Shown here: positions 40,601-52,639 of the stretch, piece after piece
Position numbering within the stretch: the first letter of the stretch is position 1
How the letters are laid out: the number at the start of each line of letters is the position of its first letter
NCBI RefSeq assembly: GCF_014905175.1
Contig: NC_057792.1
Span: forward strand, 19,350,963-19,414,962
DNA length: 64,000 bases
Reading direction: 5' to 3'
Origin: Aphidius gifuensis
Lineage: Eukaryota > Arthropoda > Insecta > Hymenoptera > Braconidae
Translations under genes and position numbers: made by a program
Notes under the pieces: generated by a model
The model's input: only the letters and a program-made list of their open reading frames with translations
Database searches by the model: none
What the model was told of the DNA's origin: nothing

Positions 40601-43600
40601 TTTAAATTTTTCCAGTTTAAAAAAATCACTAAATAAATAAAATTTTTGACTTTTCCCAGTTATAAAAAATTTATCAAATTCATCATGTCTTTTTTTGAAA
40701 TTTATTTTAAAAATAAATAGGATAATTTAATTTTGCCTAGCTTGTTTGAAATTTGAATTAAAAAAAAAAATCATTATAATCAGGTAAAAGAGTTGATAAA
40801 GATAATATTTTTTTATATTTTCAAAAATTTTACGATCTCAGTGTTTTTCTGGCAATGTGTGTGTGTGTCCGTCGCGCCAGGAAAAAAAGGAGGGCGCCAG
40901 GGATAAAGATAGGAAACCAGAGGCGACACAAAGATCAGAAACTAAAAACTATATAAGATGGAAGAAAAAAATAAGAAATAAAAAAAGTGTTAAAGATTGA
41001 GTCCCGGGGGCCAAACGAAGCAGCGTGTTCTCCAACTTTTAAACAGTTGAAAACTGACTCACGAATTAGAACCTGCTCTTTGGCGACGTCGGGGCGCCAG
41101 TTTGGACGAACAGGAATGCCGGTTACTGATAAAACCACGGCCAACACCTACATAAATTTCGTCCTCAAAAAATAAATAAATAAATATATATATACACTGT
41201 GGGTGAGGGGGAGGATAACAGACGAATGATCATGTCGACAAAACACAAGAAAAAAAAAAGAAATTAGAAGGATCATCATCATTTGAAACAAGCACTTGAT
41301 TAATAAAATCTCACTGCAGCATTAATTAATTTTTTATTATAATTATTTAACAAAAAAACTACTATTTAATTGTTTTTATTAGAAATAATTATGATAATTT
41401 AATAATTTATGGATAAATTGATTTTTCTGAAAGACAAATTTTTGCGTTTTTATCTAAATAAAAAATCAGAGATTCAACCGGTAGTCACCGCCGGTGGGTT
41501 TCTCACTGATCGTGTTGCGATATTGTCCTCTCATCTTGATCACTGTGGGCGGCCGCCGACGTTATATCAACACACAAAAAACACACCGGCAAACGTGCAA
41601 TTCAAAAATTAAACTTTATAATAAATATATTTTTTTATATTACTTATAAAATCAAATTTTAAAATAAAAAAATGTATATTAAACAAATTAATTTTATTCA
41701 AAACATTGGAGTAGTCGCATGGATGATGATGATGATGATGATAATGATGACGGAAGATGGCAATTTATTTGAACTAAAAAAAAAATAAAATAATTAGAAA
41801 AGGTGTTAACGAAATACCGATGAAACGCGCGTGACAAGAGAGTCGGTGTCTCTGAACTTTTTTGCGACGACGACTAAAAAATAACTAAGACCATTTCATT
41901 TTTTTTTTTTTTTTTTTCTTATTCCTGTCTTTTTTTTTTTTTTACCCGGATGATTTAATTTTTATTTTCACAGATGCAAATTACAATTAAGAAAATTTTT
42001 TTTATTGTTATTTTCTTTTTATTTTTGTATTGGAAGTTTGAATAATTTTTGGAAGTTTGGTGAAAAGCGAGTCAATCGAAAACAAGGCTATTTTGAATTG
42101 TCCTGATCATATTGATTATTTGAGTGATAAAAATTAAAATGAATTAATGACAAACAGATAAATATGAAAAACAATATTACAAGTAATTTAATTTTTCTAG
42201 TTTTATTTATAAAAAAATTAATAAAGGTGAAAATTTAAAAAATTAACTGCTTAAGCGTTGATTCTGGATAATAGAATTTCTAATGAGTGTCAAAGTTGAC
42301 ATTTTTTATTTTTCACAAGCTCGAGCTTTTTTACGAAATATTCTTACATTTCCTATATTAAAATTTAGTGCTCAAAAAAACAAATACATGTATAAAAATT
42401 TCAATTTTTTCTCTTTCGGATTTTAAAAGATAATTAACTTTCAAATAGTAAAATTTTTATTTTTATATTAATTTTCAAAGTTGACAACTTTCAACATGGT
42501 CTCTTAATGAGAATATGTTTATTGTCAAAAAATAGACCATTAAAATTTAAAATACCAACATCTCTAAACAACAATATGACATCACAAAAAAAAAGCTATA
42601 GGGTTAAAACAAAGACCAAAGTGTATGGAATTAAAATAAAAAAGATTTAGAGCTTTATTTTTTTATAATTAATAAATGAAGTATTAAAAAATTATTAATA
42701 AAGAAAAACTAGAGACCTCTTGGATGAGTGCGAAAAAGACAAATAACATTTCCTTTACAAAGGAAAAATATTGTTTCTCACATTCAACTAAAAAAAAATC
42801 ATTTAAACCCCTTAAAACACTTTGCGTATATATGTTTATCTTAGTTGACATTAAATTTTTTAATTCGTCGTATAATATCGAGTGATTATATACCTATATT
42901 TTTTTTCAAGTCTGAATCTTTAGTTTAAATTACGTTGAATGACTTTTAGTCTTGTTACACTGATTTTTTTTTTTTTTTTTTATTGAAGGGTTTGAAGTTG
43001 AGGTGGGCAAAATGTCAGTGGAAGCTAATGGAGCATTTCCAACAAATAAACATACACTATATATATAAATGCATGATCGTTATATGGGATGAGATCAGTG
43101 GCTTCTTTGATCAACACCGGCTTTGCATATACATATAATCCTTTCTCACTTTAATTCACATCGACGTGTGTGCACCTACAGAGTCACAAGTCTTAACCAC
43201 ATACAACATATCCAAGATTTTCAACTGGTCGTTTGAAAATGTTCGGTGTTGTTGTCGGCACTTCTCTCGGCAGTCTACCTTGTTTTTCTTTTTTTATTTC
43301 ATTTTATTATATATTTTTCTTCTACACCGACTTGTTGTAAAACGCGCAGTGGGATTTGAATAAAAATAAAGAGAAATAAAATTAAATGAATATAAAAAAA
43401 AAAAAAAGGTCACACAACCCGCGTTTAACCATACCGATGCCGGTGGTATATATCGTGGTGTACATACTTGTTGCCTGAGAGAGAAAACAGAAAAACTTAA
43501 CGTGATTCTGGAAAACAAGTATCCCATCAGGATCTTTAGATAAATCGACAAGAATTACGAGACTTATTTTTGCAAGTATTTTCATTAGTTATAAATTTTT

Positions 43601-46600
43601 TGTTTTATATTATACATAGGGAATTTTAATTTACGCAGATTTTTATTTTTTTGCTTTTGTTACTCTATGATAGCTCTTACTGGCTCCTTGCCACTCAAGG
43701 TGATTAGTTTATTTTTCAAATTAAATAATTTATTGTTGGATGAAAAATAGGGATATTATATTGTTTTGGGCCGATTGGAAATAAATGAAACCAAGTTGAA
43801 AAAATACTCATTTTTTCTTTTGATTTTTTAAATTTAATCAACAAAGTTTGGATGCTTGGAAATTGATGAAAAATAAGGGTGTTATTACAGTATGATTTTT
43901 TTTTTTAGTAAAAAAAATTGATAGTAGAAAATTGGTCATGATAAATTACTGGGTGGATTAAAAAAAATATCAATCAATTAGTAAAGAAAAAAAAAAGAAA
44001 AAATTAATGAAAAATAAAAATTTAAACTTATCCAATTTGAAGCACCCTTATTTACGTACGAGCCTGAATTATTAGTGTTGGTTAATACTTGAAGTACTTG
44101 TTGTTCAAATCATTTTTAAAAATTGTATCTTCAAAGCAACGTGGTTAAATTGGCTTGTATTATTTCTTATCAGTATTTTAAAAACCTGAATTTTTATAAA
44201 AACTGTAATTTGAAAAAAAAAACCCTGTCACTCGGAAATATTTAAAATTTTAAATATCCACCTATCTAATATCACTGTGCATCAACGACAATATTTAAAA
44301 TTGTCAACATTAATTATTTTCGTAAACTGTGAGTCTTATTATATATCTTCAAATTTAATCATCAATATAATTGCAATTATTATTTTATAATACTTTATGA
44401 AAAAATGTTTCATCAAAAAAAGTTTCATTTTCATTTAAATATTATTAAATTTCATATGGATTTTCATTGAAAAAATATCATGTAAAATGCTATAAATTTA
44501 ACCAAGTCAGTTTCTTTAAATTATCTCTAAATATTTTTATTCATTTTTTTTTTTCCTTAAAATTTTTTCAAGGTGATGGCTTCTATGTATGTAAATGACT
44601 TTTCTTATCGTATTTTTTAACTTTTTTTTAAAATCCTTTTTTATTTGTATATATAATTTATTTTTTTAAATATCATTTTTTATTCTCTTGAAATCATTTT
44701 GACAGCTTTCAAGATTTGTATGTGAGTTTATAATAGTCTGATATTTATGAATATGCGTGTGCGCAAAATAAAACTTGATTTCTGTCACTGCGCTCGCGCT
44801 GTGTGTCGCTTTCGATACACTTTCAAACAAAAAAAAAAATAAAAAAATATATATCTAAAGTAGAAAAAAAATTTTAAAAAAATAAAAAAAGTCCTGTCAG
44901 ATCGACTTTCGGGGCGGAGTTTATCTTTTCAGCTCCCGTCGCTTGACGCTTTATATACTCCACAAGTTCAAAACAGTACCGCCTACTTAACCGCTAAAAC
45001 ACGCCCATTTTTCACCCAACAAAACATCCACCCAATATTTAACATTGTCATCAAAAAAATCATGATCAATCAATCCATAAATCATTGATCAATAATTCGA
45101 AAAAAATCAATTGAAAAAAGCAAAAACAAAATATATCTTGGGCATTTTTCTTTCGTATATAAATATTCTGTAAATTCAATTCTCAATTTTTATTTGTTAA
45201 TTTAATTTTAATTACAAGCCAAATTAATTAATTAATAATTTATATTTATGCAATTATATAACAATTTTTTTCTTTACAGAAGCTAAAAGCTCATTGTGTG
45301 TGGGTTGCGGTGGATGGATTAATGACCAGTGGATTTTAAGGGTAGCACCTGATCTTGAATGGCATGCAGCATGTTTAAAATGTGCTGAATGTCAACAATT
45401 CCTAGATGAAAGATGCACGTGTTTTGTCAGGGATGGTAAAACATACTGCAAACGTGATTACACCCGGTCAGTATACAAACTATAAATACATATATTTTTT
45501 TATAATAAAATTTATTATCCTATATTAATTTCAAATACTGTAAGCTGAGCTTTTTTAATATTTATTTCATAACTGAGCTTGCACACGAGGGCATAAAGCA
45601 AAAATATTTATTCAAATCGATCCGTCATGAGTCAATGCTCAGCACCCAGCTTTTTTTTTTTTTTTTTGACTTTTAAAAAATAATAATAATTAAAATTTAC
45701 AAAAATTTAATAACAAATTGATGATATTTTTATAGAAAATTACTATTTAAAAACAAAATTAAATATTTTAAATAATAATATGTAATTAAAAATGAAATTT
45801 ATTTGTTTTATCATAACAAATTTAATTAATTTATATTTATTGATTAATTTTTTACAGTTTATTTGGGACCAAATGCGATAAATGCAGTCAATCATTCAAC
45901 AAAAATGATTTAGTAATGCGAGCTAAAACAAAAATATATCATAAAGAATGTTTTAGATGTTCAGCATGTATGAGAAAACTTGAAACTGGTGATCAATTTG
46001 CATTGAGACATGATGGTTTATTTTGTCGTCAAGATCATGACATGCTTGAAAGTGGAAAATTTTGTACAGGTGTTGTTGATAGTGGAGCAAATGAAAATAA
46101 TAATAATGCTGCATTAAATAATAATAATAATAGTAATCATTTACAATCAAATGATGGATCTTTATCAGGTAAAAATCATTTTATTAATTACTTTAAATAT
46201 TTATGAACAAATTTATATAGAACAAAAAAAAACAATTTTTAATATAAACTTGATTAATCATAAATATTTAAAAATAATATAAAAAAGGGTAAAATTGAAA
46301 CGATTATTGTGTGTAATAAGGCATGGATTACATGTTAAAATATCAGTCAGTGAAGCGATCAAAAGTAAATTTGTCAAGGGTGTCTAAAAAATCCCAGTAG
46401 CAAAATACAAAAGGGTCAGTATGGGTGTTGAATTAGCTTTCAATCCAGGGGGTAATTATGTGTTGATAATTTAAGTGTTAAAATTTACCCTAAAAAATTG
46501 ACCCCTTAAAAAATCCCTGGATTAAAAATAAAGCTTAAATTCTCAACAAAAAAATAAATATATTTTTAAATTAAAAAATAATATTTATTTTAAATTTATT

Positions 46601-49600
46601 AGTCATCTTGCAGCTAATTTTCATGTCAATTATTTTTACAAAATACAGTAGCCCTTTTTTTTTTTTTTTTAACAAATAAAATTTGCACAAATATATGCAC
46701 TTTTTTTTTATTTTTTCAACTGCAGGATATACACAACTTTTTCATTTACAACTATATACAAATAAAAATATTATAAGCTTAGTAAATTATTGATACTATA
46801 TGGGAATTTTTTATTGTCTCGTGAAGGTGTCAAATTTGACACTAACTTGCCAACTACTGTGTTGTATACTCTCAACGAGAAAAAAAAAAAAAAAAAAATT
46901 TATTCATTTAGCTTTTTTTTTAAATTATCATTGATATTTTATTTATATTTTTTAAAATTTTATTTATTTTTATGAATGTCAAATAGGATTACAAAAATTA
47001 ACGATAAAAATTCAAAAAAAAAAATGTAATAATTTTTTTAATAAGATTAAATTTTAAATATTTTTTGGCAAAAAATAAATATAAATTATATTTTTTTTGC
47101 AAATATATATATATAAATTATGTATATATTAGCACAGTGATAATTGTTGATAATTAGTTGTGCAATATTGAATGTGGATAACAACAAGATGATAAATCAA
47201 ATTGTTCAAATATCGATATCTCCATAAATGACAAATACAATAAACTAATCTACAGAGATTACTATTGGAAAAAAATTAAATTTTTTTTCTAAAATAAATA
47301 AATATAAATAGGTAAAGTTTATTTATAGGATTAAAGGTGGACTTGAGACAGCCACACACGTATTTATACACATCGATATCTTGGAATCCAAGTGTGCAGA
47401 GTTGTTGTATGCATATCTGTTTGACCGCGATGACTATACGCGACATTCGGCTTAAAACATCAAAGTTAATATTGCCGACGATGAAAACGAACGAAACCAT
47501 TTGCCTTTTATAAAATACCGGCTTGTATATATATACTTACTAAAATACTAAACGACCGCCATCCACTCGAGACTCATTCCAAGTGGTATCCACTCGGGAA
47601 ATCCAGCTTCATATTGTACTCAGTCAAAACAAAACGAAAAAAAATATATATATTTATATCAAACGAAATTTAAAAATGAAAAAAAAAAAAAAAATGAAAA
47701 AACAATATTCACGTTTGAGAAAAGAAAATTTCCCGCGACGATGAAGTTGCTTTAGTTTTTTTTTTTTTTTTTGTCTGAGTGTTCTTGTTTTGAAGAGAGA
47801 AAAAAAGGTTCGTATTGCTTTTCCCAATGGGCTCAAATTTATTTGGATAGGACCCAAAAACAATAAGCCCCCGTCGGAGGATTTCATTTGCTACTATTTT
47901 TTTTTTTTCACTTTTGTTTATATTAAATTCTGCTCGAAATATTTATATTAGTTTTTGTCTTTTTTTTTTTTTCTTTTTTTTTCATTTCCGTTAGTTTGTT
48001 TTTTATGTAAAAAGACATTTTTTTTTTTTTGATGTTATACTGTTAACTGGATAATTATTTGAATATAAATTATATTTTAAATTTTTTATCTATGTAATTA
48101 AATATGTAAACGATAAAATTAGTATAAAAATATATATAAATTTAATTATTTAAATTTGCAACAAAAAGAAGGGAACAAAGTAGATAAAAAATTGATATTA
48201 TTTTGTTATTATAAAATACAAAACAATTGTATTTTTTAATTAAGAAAATAAGACATTTTATAAGCTATTTTTCATAAATATATATAATTGTTTTTTGGAT
48301 GAAAAAGAATCTATAAAAATATATAAATTTGTTCAGAGATATTTACGAAAAAATAATGAAATAAAAAATAATATTGTTTAAATGATTAATTTGTTTTGAA
48401 TTGTTAATTTTAGACTCTGGATCAGAGAGTGGATCTCACAAAGCAGTTAGTAGTATAAGAGGTCCAAGTGGCCACAAAAGTGGTGGTGGATCTGATGGTA
48501 AACCAACAAGAGTTAGAACAGTACTAAATGAAAAACAATTACATACCCTAAGAACTTGTTATGCTGCAAATCCACGACCTGATGCACTTATGAAAGAACA
48601 ATTAGTTGAAATGACTGGATTGAGTCCACGTGTAATTAGAGTTTGGTTTCAAAATAAACGTTGTAAAGATAAAAAAAAAACTATAGCCATGAAGCAACAG
48701 ATGCAACAAGAAAAGGTAATATTAAAATTATCTATTTTTATTGAATCATATTATTTATTAATTTAATTTTAAATAAGAAAATTCAATTATAAAAAGAATA
48801 ATCTATAAAAAAAAACGTAAATCTACAATTTATGTACCCAAAAAAGCCTCAATTTTTTTTTCTGTTATTATTCATAATTTTAGTAATCAAAAGACGTCAA
48901 ATACACAAAAAAAAAAAGTCAAAATTTTGGAGTATAAAGCTAAATAATTTGTGGAAAAAATAATATATATTTTTCAATATTTTTGTTCAACTAAAAATAT
49001 TTATTAAAATTAAATTCAATATTTATTAAATATTTTTTATCTAAATTTCCATTATACCCTATTTTTTGTGTTAAAATTATTAAAAATATTTTTTTTCAAT
49101 TAAAAAATCTTCATTAAAACTAAATTAAATAAATTTGAAAATTTTAATTTAAGGTTTTAAAAATAAATTAAAATCTTAAATATTATTTAGCTAAATTTTT
49201 ACATTTTTATATTTTGTATTAAAAATATAATTTTTAAAATAAAAAATTTCATTAAAATTAAATTAATTAAAAAAAAAAATTTTAATTTAATATTGAACAA
49301 ATATTCTTCATCTTATGTTTTGTGTTAAAAATATAATTTTTTTAATTATTAAAAATATTTCAAATTAAATTAATTTAAAAATTTTAATTCAATATTTCAA
49401 AAATAAATTAAAAATCTCCAATATTATTTACCTAAATTTTCCCATTTCTATATTTTGTATTAAAAATATACCTTTTAAATTAAAAAATTCTATTAAAATT
49501 AAATTAAATAATTTAAAAAAAAATTAAATATTTAATTAAAAAATCCTAATATCTAACATATCGAAGTATTTTGGTTTGCAGGATGGCAGAAAATTGGGTT

Positions 49601-50103
49601 TTGGTGGTATGCATGGTATTCCAATGGTTGCAAGTAGTCCAGTTAGACATGAAAGTCCAATTGGCATGACACCACTAGAAGTACAAGCATATCAACCACC
49701 ATGGAAAGCATTATCTGATTTTGCATTACACACTGATCTTGATAGAATGGATCCAAATGCACCATCATTTCATCATCTAGTATCACAGGTAAATAAATTA
49801 ACCCAAAACTTTTTCCTCTATTATCAATTTATATTTGAATAAAATAAATAAATATCTCTTGATATTTTTTAGATGCATGGATATGATATACATGGTGGAC
49901 CACCACCTCAGCTACCTCAACCCTCAATGCTTGGTGGTCCAATGAATGATGTAATTGGTGGTGGACAATTACCACCACCTGGTGGACATCATTCAATTGT
50001 TGGTGGTCCAGATATGGGACAACATCCAGACAGTACAGACAGCTACGTTACCTATCTTGAAAGTGACAGTGATTCACTTCATCATGACACTGGAAGTCCC
50101 TAG
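37626..50103 (+). CDS. Isl1: Islet LIM-homeodomain transcription factor
   Basis: Nuclear transcription factor of the Islet/tailup family, which specifies motor neurons, heart and other mesodermal and neural fates. Coding exons: 37626-37743, 45280-45466, 45858-46168, 48414-48715, 49582-49788 and 49873-50103, giving 451 residues with matching phases. LIM1 (about 46-99) contains CVGCGGWINDQWILRVAPD; LIM2 spans about 108-163. An Asn-rich linker follows (NENNNNAALNNNNN), then the homeodomain (about 236-295) with recognition helix WFQNKR at 283-288. The C-terminal QPPWKALSDFAL block (about 344-355) matches the Islet segment that binds LHX3-type partners. The tail is rich in Gly, Pro and His. Exon 1 (39 residues plus one base) is the least certain part: its donor GTATGT and phase fit, but other first exons may exist. 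Intron 1 is 7.5 kb and carries one arm of the long inverted repeat. Confidence 0.93.
41721..41750. repeat. GAT trinucleotide microsatellite
   Basis: GGATGATGATGATGATGATG run in Islet intron 1. Simple repeat. Confidence 0.8.
43777..44511 (-). repeat. Long inverted repeat, right arm (~735 bp)
   Basis: Reverse complement of 33158-33893, lying in Islet intron 1. The 9.9-kb segment between the arms contains the presumed Islet promoter and first coding exon. Sequence outside this arm shows no match to the diverged copy beside the left arm. Confidence 0.9.
46169..48413 (+). other. Islet intron 3, no gene recognised
   Basis: 2.2 kb between the exon encoding LIM2 and the exon encoding the homeodomain. 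GC-richer patches lie near 47330-47620 and 47700-47880; the rest is A/T simple sequence. Apparent ORFs here lack protein-like composition. Confidence 0.6.
49020..49545. repeat. Degenerate tandem repeats in Islet intron 4
   Basis: The block TTTTGTGTTAAAA / TTTTGTATTAAAAATATA recurs near 49064, 49212, 49318 and 49464. It is followed each time by ATTAAAATTAAATTAA-type sequence and a CTAAATTT(T/C)CCATTT-like segment. Units are about 105-150 bp and strongly diverged. Pure A/T drift could mimic part of this, but the ordered blocks argue for tandem duplication. Confidence 0.55.
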
Positions 50104-51572
50104 TATATTTTTAAGTCTAAAATATGTATATAGAAATTATAAAATAATTAATTGAATTGATTGAATTATTATTATTATCAGTTTATTCCCAATTTTATTT
50201 CATTCAAAAAACAATAACAACGAAAAAAAAGAAAAATGTTAATCAAAATGTTCAAAACATCTTGTTTGTTTTATTATTATTATTATTAATTTTATTATTT
50301 TTAATTTTTTTTATATATTTTTTTTTAATTTTATTTCAATGGCAAGTGTAATATGCTAATTGACGAGAAGCTGGTATCAGACATGGGAAAAAATAAATGA
50401 AATAAAAAAAGATAAGAAACTTGATAAAGGTATGGGGTGGTAGATACGATAATTACATGAATGGCAAATGACGATGTAATATAATTAATGTAACATGAAA
50501 TCGTTAATGAGAGCAACACATTAATCAACTTAAAAAAAAAAATTAAACCCAGGGGGTAATGTTCAAAATTATTATTTTTATTAATGCTATTATTATTATA
50601 ATTTAATACCAAAGCCTAAATGGTGCATTTTTATATATAAACAATGAAAATACATGCACTTGATTATTTGATAAATAAAAATTATGAATTAATATTGTTT
50701 TTGTAAATACAGTTAATCAATATTTTAAATGTATAAGAGTTAGAAATTATATATATAATTATGAGAGAGCGAAAAATCGTAAATTATTATTGTAATTTCA
50801 TAATACGATAACGCGTATTTTGGATGTTTGTATAAAAAAAAAAAAAAAATTAAATAAAATGAATTGAAAAAAAATGAAAAAAAGAAATTAATTCGTTAAA
50901 CATACATAATATATTTAATGATATATAAATGTAGATAATTAAAAAAAAAAACAACGAATAAAAAAAATAATAAGAAGAGAGAATAAAAATTTAGTGAAAT
51001 TGTTGTTTTATTTTTATATTCCACTGTAAATTTATTATAAATTTAAAAATTATCCCTACGTTTGTTAGTAAAATTTTTCAGGTGATTTTTTTTGCAATGG
51101 CTTGGAGAGAATGTCGAATTATTTATGTGATTAATTTTGATAGTTGGATCTTGAAAAATGACAATGGAAAATTGATGAATTTGAATTTTATTTTTGACGA
51201 TATTTTGGGGTGGGAATTTTTGTTTTGCCGGAGTTATTTAGCTGGAAGAGAAATAAAGAGAATTTTAGGAAAATAATAAAAAATTTTGAATAAATAATTA
51301 GCATAGGTATTTAATAATTTTTTGAATATTTTTTTTTAAACTACTTTTGGACATTTTTGGACGTTTGCCTGACATCTAGCGGTTGAAAGTCAATTTAACT
51401 TGCCGACGAAATTACTACCATGTGGTTTTTTTAATATATTTTTTGGCTGTGAGGTTAAGATTGTTTTTTGTTGACAACATCTTGCTTATGTTTACATCTA
51501 ATTAATTTTTAAAAATATACTTTATTTAATATAAAAAATTACATAAATAAAGAAGTGAAAATATTTATCACA
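50104..51572 (+). other. Islet 3' UTR and spacer before the UPF0488-like gene
   Basis: Contains several AATAAA signals and a TGTAAATA Pumilio-type motif at about 50703, but I cannot place the transcript end. The last ~200 bp (from about 51360) have more balanced composition and probably include the promoter of the following gene. A 64-codon opening at 51082-51276 is not convincing as a gene. Confidence 0.5.
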
Positions 51573-52181
51573 ATGCCACCAAAATATAAGCCAGTATGAA
51601 ATTTTCATTTAGAAAAAAAACATATACTTGTATTTTTGATAAGACTAATGAACATTTTTGTTGTTGTTTTTCAGGGTGGAAGAAGATTTCCTCCAAAAAT
51701 AATATCAAAACCACTGCCTCAACAAGTATCAAATACCATATCAACAAGTGAACCTACAACAAGTGGACTTGATGAAGAATCAGAAAATAAATTTGAGCTT
51801 GAGCTTTGTTGGTGTATTCAACAATTAGAATTAACATTACAAACTACTCAATTACCTGATAAACAATCTAGAGATGCTAATAAAAATTTAAATTCATTAC
51901 GTAGTAGTAATGTACCTTTGATTAAAAAACGTCAAATAATGAGAACAACATTTGGTGATTATCGTGCTAAAATGCAAAAAGATGAAATTAAATATGGCAA
52001 AAATTCATCAAATGTTAAATTTTTAAACAGTAAAAATAAAGATAATAAATCACTTTTTGTAAGAAAAGCTAACACAGATGATGATGACAAAAATCATCAA
52101 TCAAATAAGCCTAAATTGTCAAGCTTATTTTCAAAAAATCAATTACAATCTGAGCCATTTAAATTCAATTTTTCTCTTTAA
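51573..52181 (+). CDS. UPF0488 / C8orf33-like protein
   Basis: Two exons, 51573-51593 (MPPKYKP) and 51675-52181, with a short 81-bp intron, GT-AG borders and matching phase; 175 residues. It matches the UPF0488 family (human C8orf33, Drosophila CG14286). Family marks: the FELELCWCIQQLELTLQ helix (about residues 40-56), the central basic block IKKRQIMRTTFGDYRAKMQ and the short C-terminal PFKFNFSL signature. The family has no established biochemical role; the protein is small, highly charged and without a signal peptide or membrane span, so probably nuclear or cytosolic. An AATAAA lies about 15 bp after the stop, so the 3' UTR may be very short. The gene is convergent with the Aurora kinase gene, whose stop codon is 459 bp away. 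The start is supported by the conserved MPPK opening and the clean splice. Confidence 0.85.
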
Positions 52182-52639
52182 TTTATAACTGTCGAAATAA
52201 ATTTTTTTTATAATATACTAAAGAATGTTTCTATTTTTTTTAACAATCATCCAATTAGTGTATATAAATTCAATAATTAACAAATATGTAAATTGACAAT
52301 TCTCTTCATGATAAATTTCATGAAGCAAGCGTTAAGGTACTTCCACTCAGTCCTATGAGGTTTATAATAAAAAAACAAGAAATAATTTGAATTTCACAAT
52401 AAAAAAATTTGTTAATTATCTTTCTTGTTAATTTAAACAAAAAATATTTTTATTCCCATCATTCCTGATAATTAAATTAAAGTAATGACTACATAAAATG
52501 TCTCAAATTTTTTTTTCATTTAAATAAAAAATCCATTTTTTGCATGATAAAAAAATGTATTTTAAAAAAAAGTTAAATTTAAATGGATCAAAGTCCAGAT
52601 TCATTTTAAAAAATAAATTTTACATATTTCATTATAAAA
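52182..52639. other. Convergent 3' spacer
   Basis: Short A/T-rich interval between two genes that end toward each other. It must hold both 3' UTRs, so the transcripts may overlap. Nothing else seen. Confidence 0.6.

Larger units (their letters stand above)
37744..45279 (+). other. Islet intron 1, no gene recognised
   Basis: 7.5 kb of A/T-rich DNA with GC-richer islands near 40850-41155, 41465-41590, 43080-43280 and 44890-45010. These could be intronic enhancers, which are typical of Islet genes; that is inference. GGCCATTTT recurs at 40523-40531. The right arm of the long inverted repeat lies at 43777-44511. No ORF here is convincing. Confidence 0.6.

Noticed and set aside
33158..44511. The 735-bp inverted repeats as terminal repeats of an 11-kb DNA transposon
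   Set aside because: The interior contains the phase-matched first exon of Islet and no transposase, integrase or polymerase-like ORF. Independent insertion of a repeat in opposite orientations is simpler.
45953..46150. Minus-strand ORF opposite the Islet LIM2 exon
   Set aside because: Shadow of the Islet coding sequence; Tyr-rich runs come from the AAT repeats.
51082..51276. 64-codon ORF between Islet and the UPF0488-like gene
   Set aside because: Likely in the Islet 3' region; no conserved features and no promoter or splice evidence.
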